Translations under genes and position numbers: made by a program
The notes under the pieces: model-generated
The model's database searches: none
Seen by the model: the letters and a program-made list of their open reading frames with translations, nothing else
What the model was told of the DNA's origin: nothing
Assembly: GCF_003003005.1 (NCBI RefSeq)
Contig: NZ_PVTR01000005.1
Coordinates: forward strand, 124,001-188,000
DNA length: 64,000 bases
Direction: 5' to 3'
From: Mongoliibacter ruber
GTDB taxonomy: Bacteria > Bacteroidota > Bacteroidia > Cytophagales > Cyclobacteriaceae
Shown: one piece after another, positions 63,974-64,000 of the stretch
Numbering within the stretch: the first letter of the stretch is position 1
Layout: each line of letters starts with the position of its first letter

Positions 63974-64000
63974 AAAATAAAAAAGTCTTGCCAAAAGCAA

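Overview
The window looks like a chromosomal segment of a Bacteroidota bacterium, most likely order Cytophagales and close to Cyclobacteriaceae. Evidence: AT-rich spacers, promoter-like TTTG / TAnnTTTG pairs in place of the sigma-70 type, lipoboxes on many secreted proteins, a PorP/SprF-type protein, a TonB-dependent receptor with a carboxypeptidase-regulatory N-terminus, a GH97 enzyme, a fused branched-chain keto acid dehydrogenase E1, and a fused isobutyryl-CoA mutase. About 44 protein genes and one RNA gene (RNase P RNA) are supported. No tRNA, rRNA, CRISPR array, intact transposase or prophage was recognised.

Layout. 1-3.8 kb: fatty-acid and translation block fabH-efp-accB-accC, closed by a good terminator. 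3.9-10.5 kb: a tight four-gene operon of Planctomycetes-style envelope proteins (PSCyt1/DUF1549/DUF1553 lipoprotein, DUF1501 protein, a membrane-cytochrome-LRR-chitobiase-C-domain protein, and a SIS sugar isomerase-like protein). 10.5-16 kb: two outer-membrane/secreted proteins, a GH20 chitobiase-type hexosaminidase lipoprotein and, divergently, a NagX-like acyltransferase. The shared chitobiase-type domains suggest that the redox operon and the amino-sugar genes may belong together. 16-20 kb: DUF3109, DUF4442, a repeat-filled spacer and a TonB-dependent receptor. 20.4-22 kb: rnpB followed about 20 bases later by an NtrC-like regulator without a DNA-binding domain. 22-28.3 kb: a 39-residue lipoprotein, a LuxE-like enzyme, a lipoprotein, the fused E1, alanine dehydrogenase and a small 2Fe-2S protein. 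28.7-32.1 kb: icmF. With the E1 this makes a branched-chain and short-chain acyl-CoA theme.

32.1-33.1 kb is a repeat-rich spacer. 33.1-36.9 kb: M50 protease with CBS domains plus a P2-type ATPase. 37-45.7 kb: a plug-domain protein without barrel, GH97, GH32, an MFS sugar porter and a PfkB fructokinase, which reads as an alpha-glucoside and sucrose/fructan locus lacking SusC/SusD. 46-50 kb: lipase-like lipoprotein, PorP/SprF, fasciclin and CAP-domain lipoproteins. 50-53.1 kb: xylulokinase with a sodium-sugar symporter. 53.5-55.8 kb: a GAF/PAS protein ending in an orphan histidine-kinase dimerisation domain. 56.1-58.7 kb: sdhAB without an adjacent sdhC. 58.7-63.7 kb: an S9 peptidase and an M14 carboxypeptidase.

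The most unusual signals outside genes are structural: three copies of a multi-hairpin element with covarying stems (two inverted at 32.4 and 32.7 kb, a third at 43.1 kb); a pair of roughly 155-base inverted repeats at 17.2 and 63.9 kb; and small palindromes of one family that occur even inside a helix of RNase P RNA. All family assignments were made by eye from sequence motifs; no search was run.
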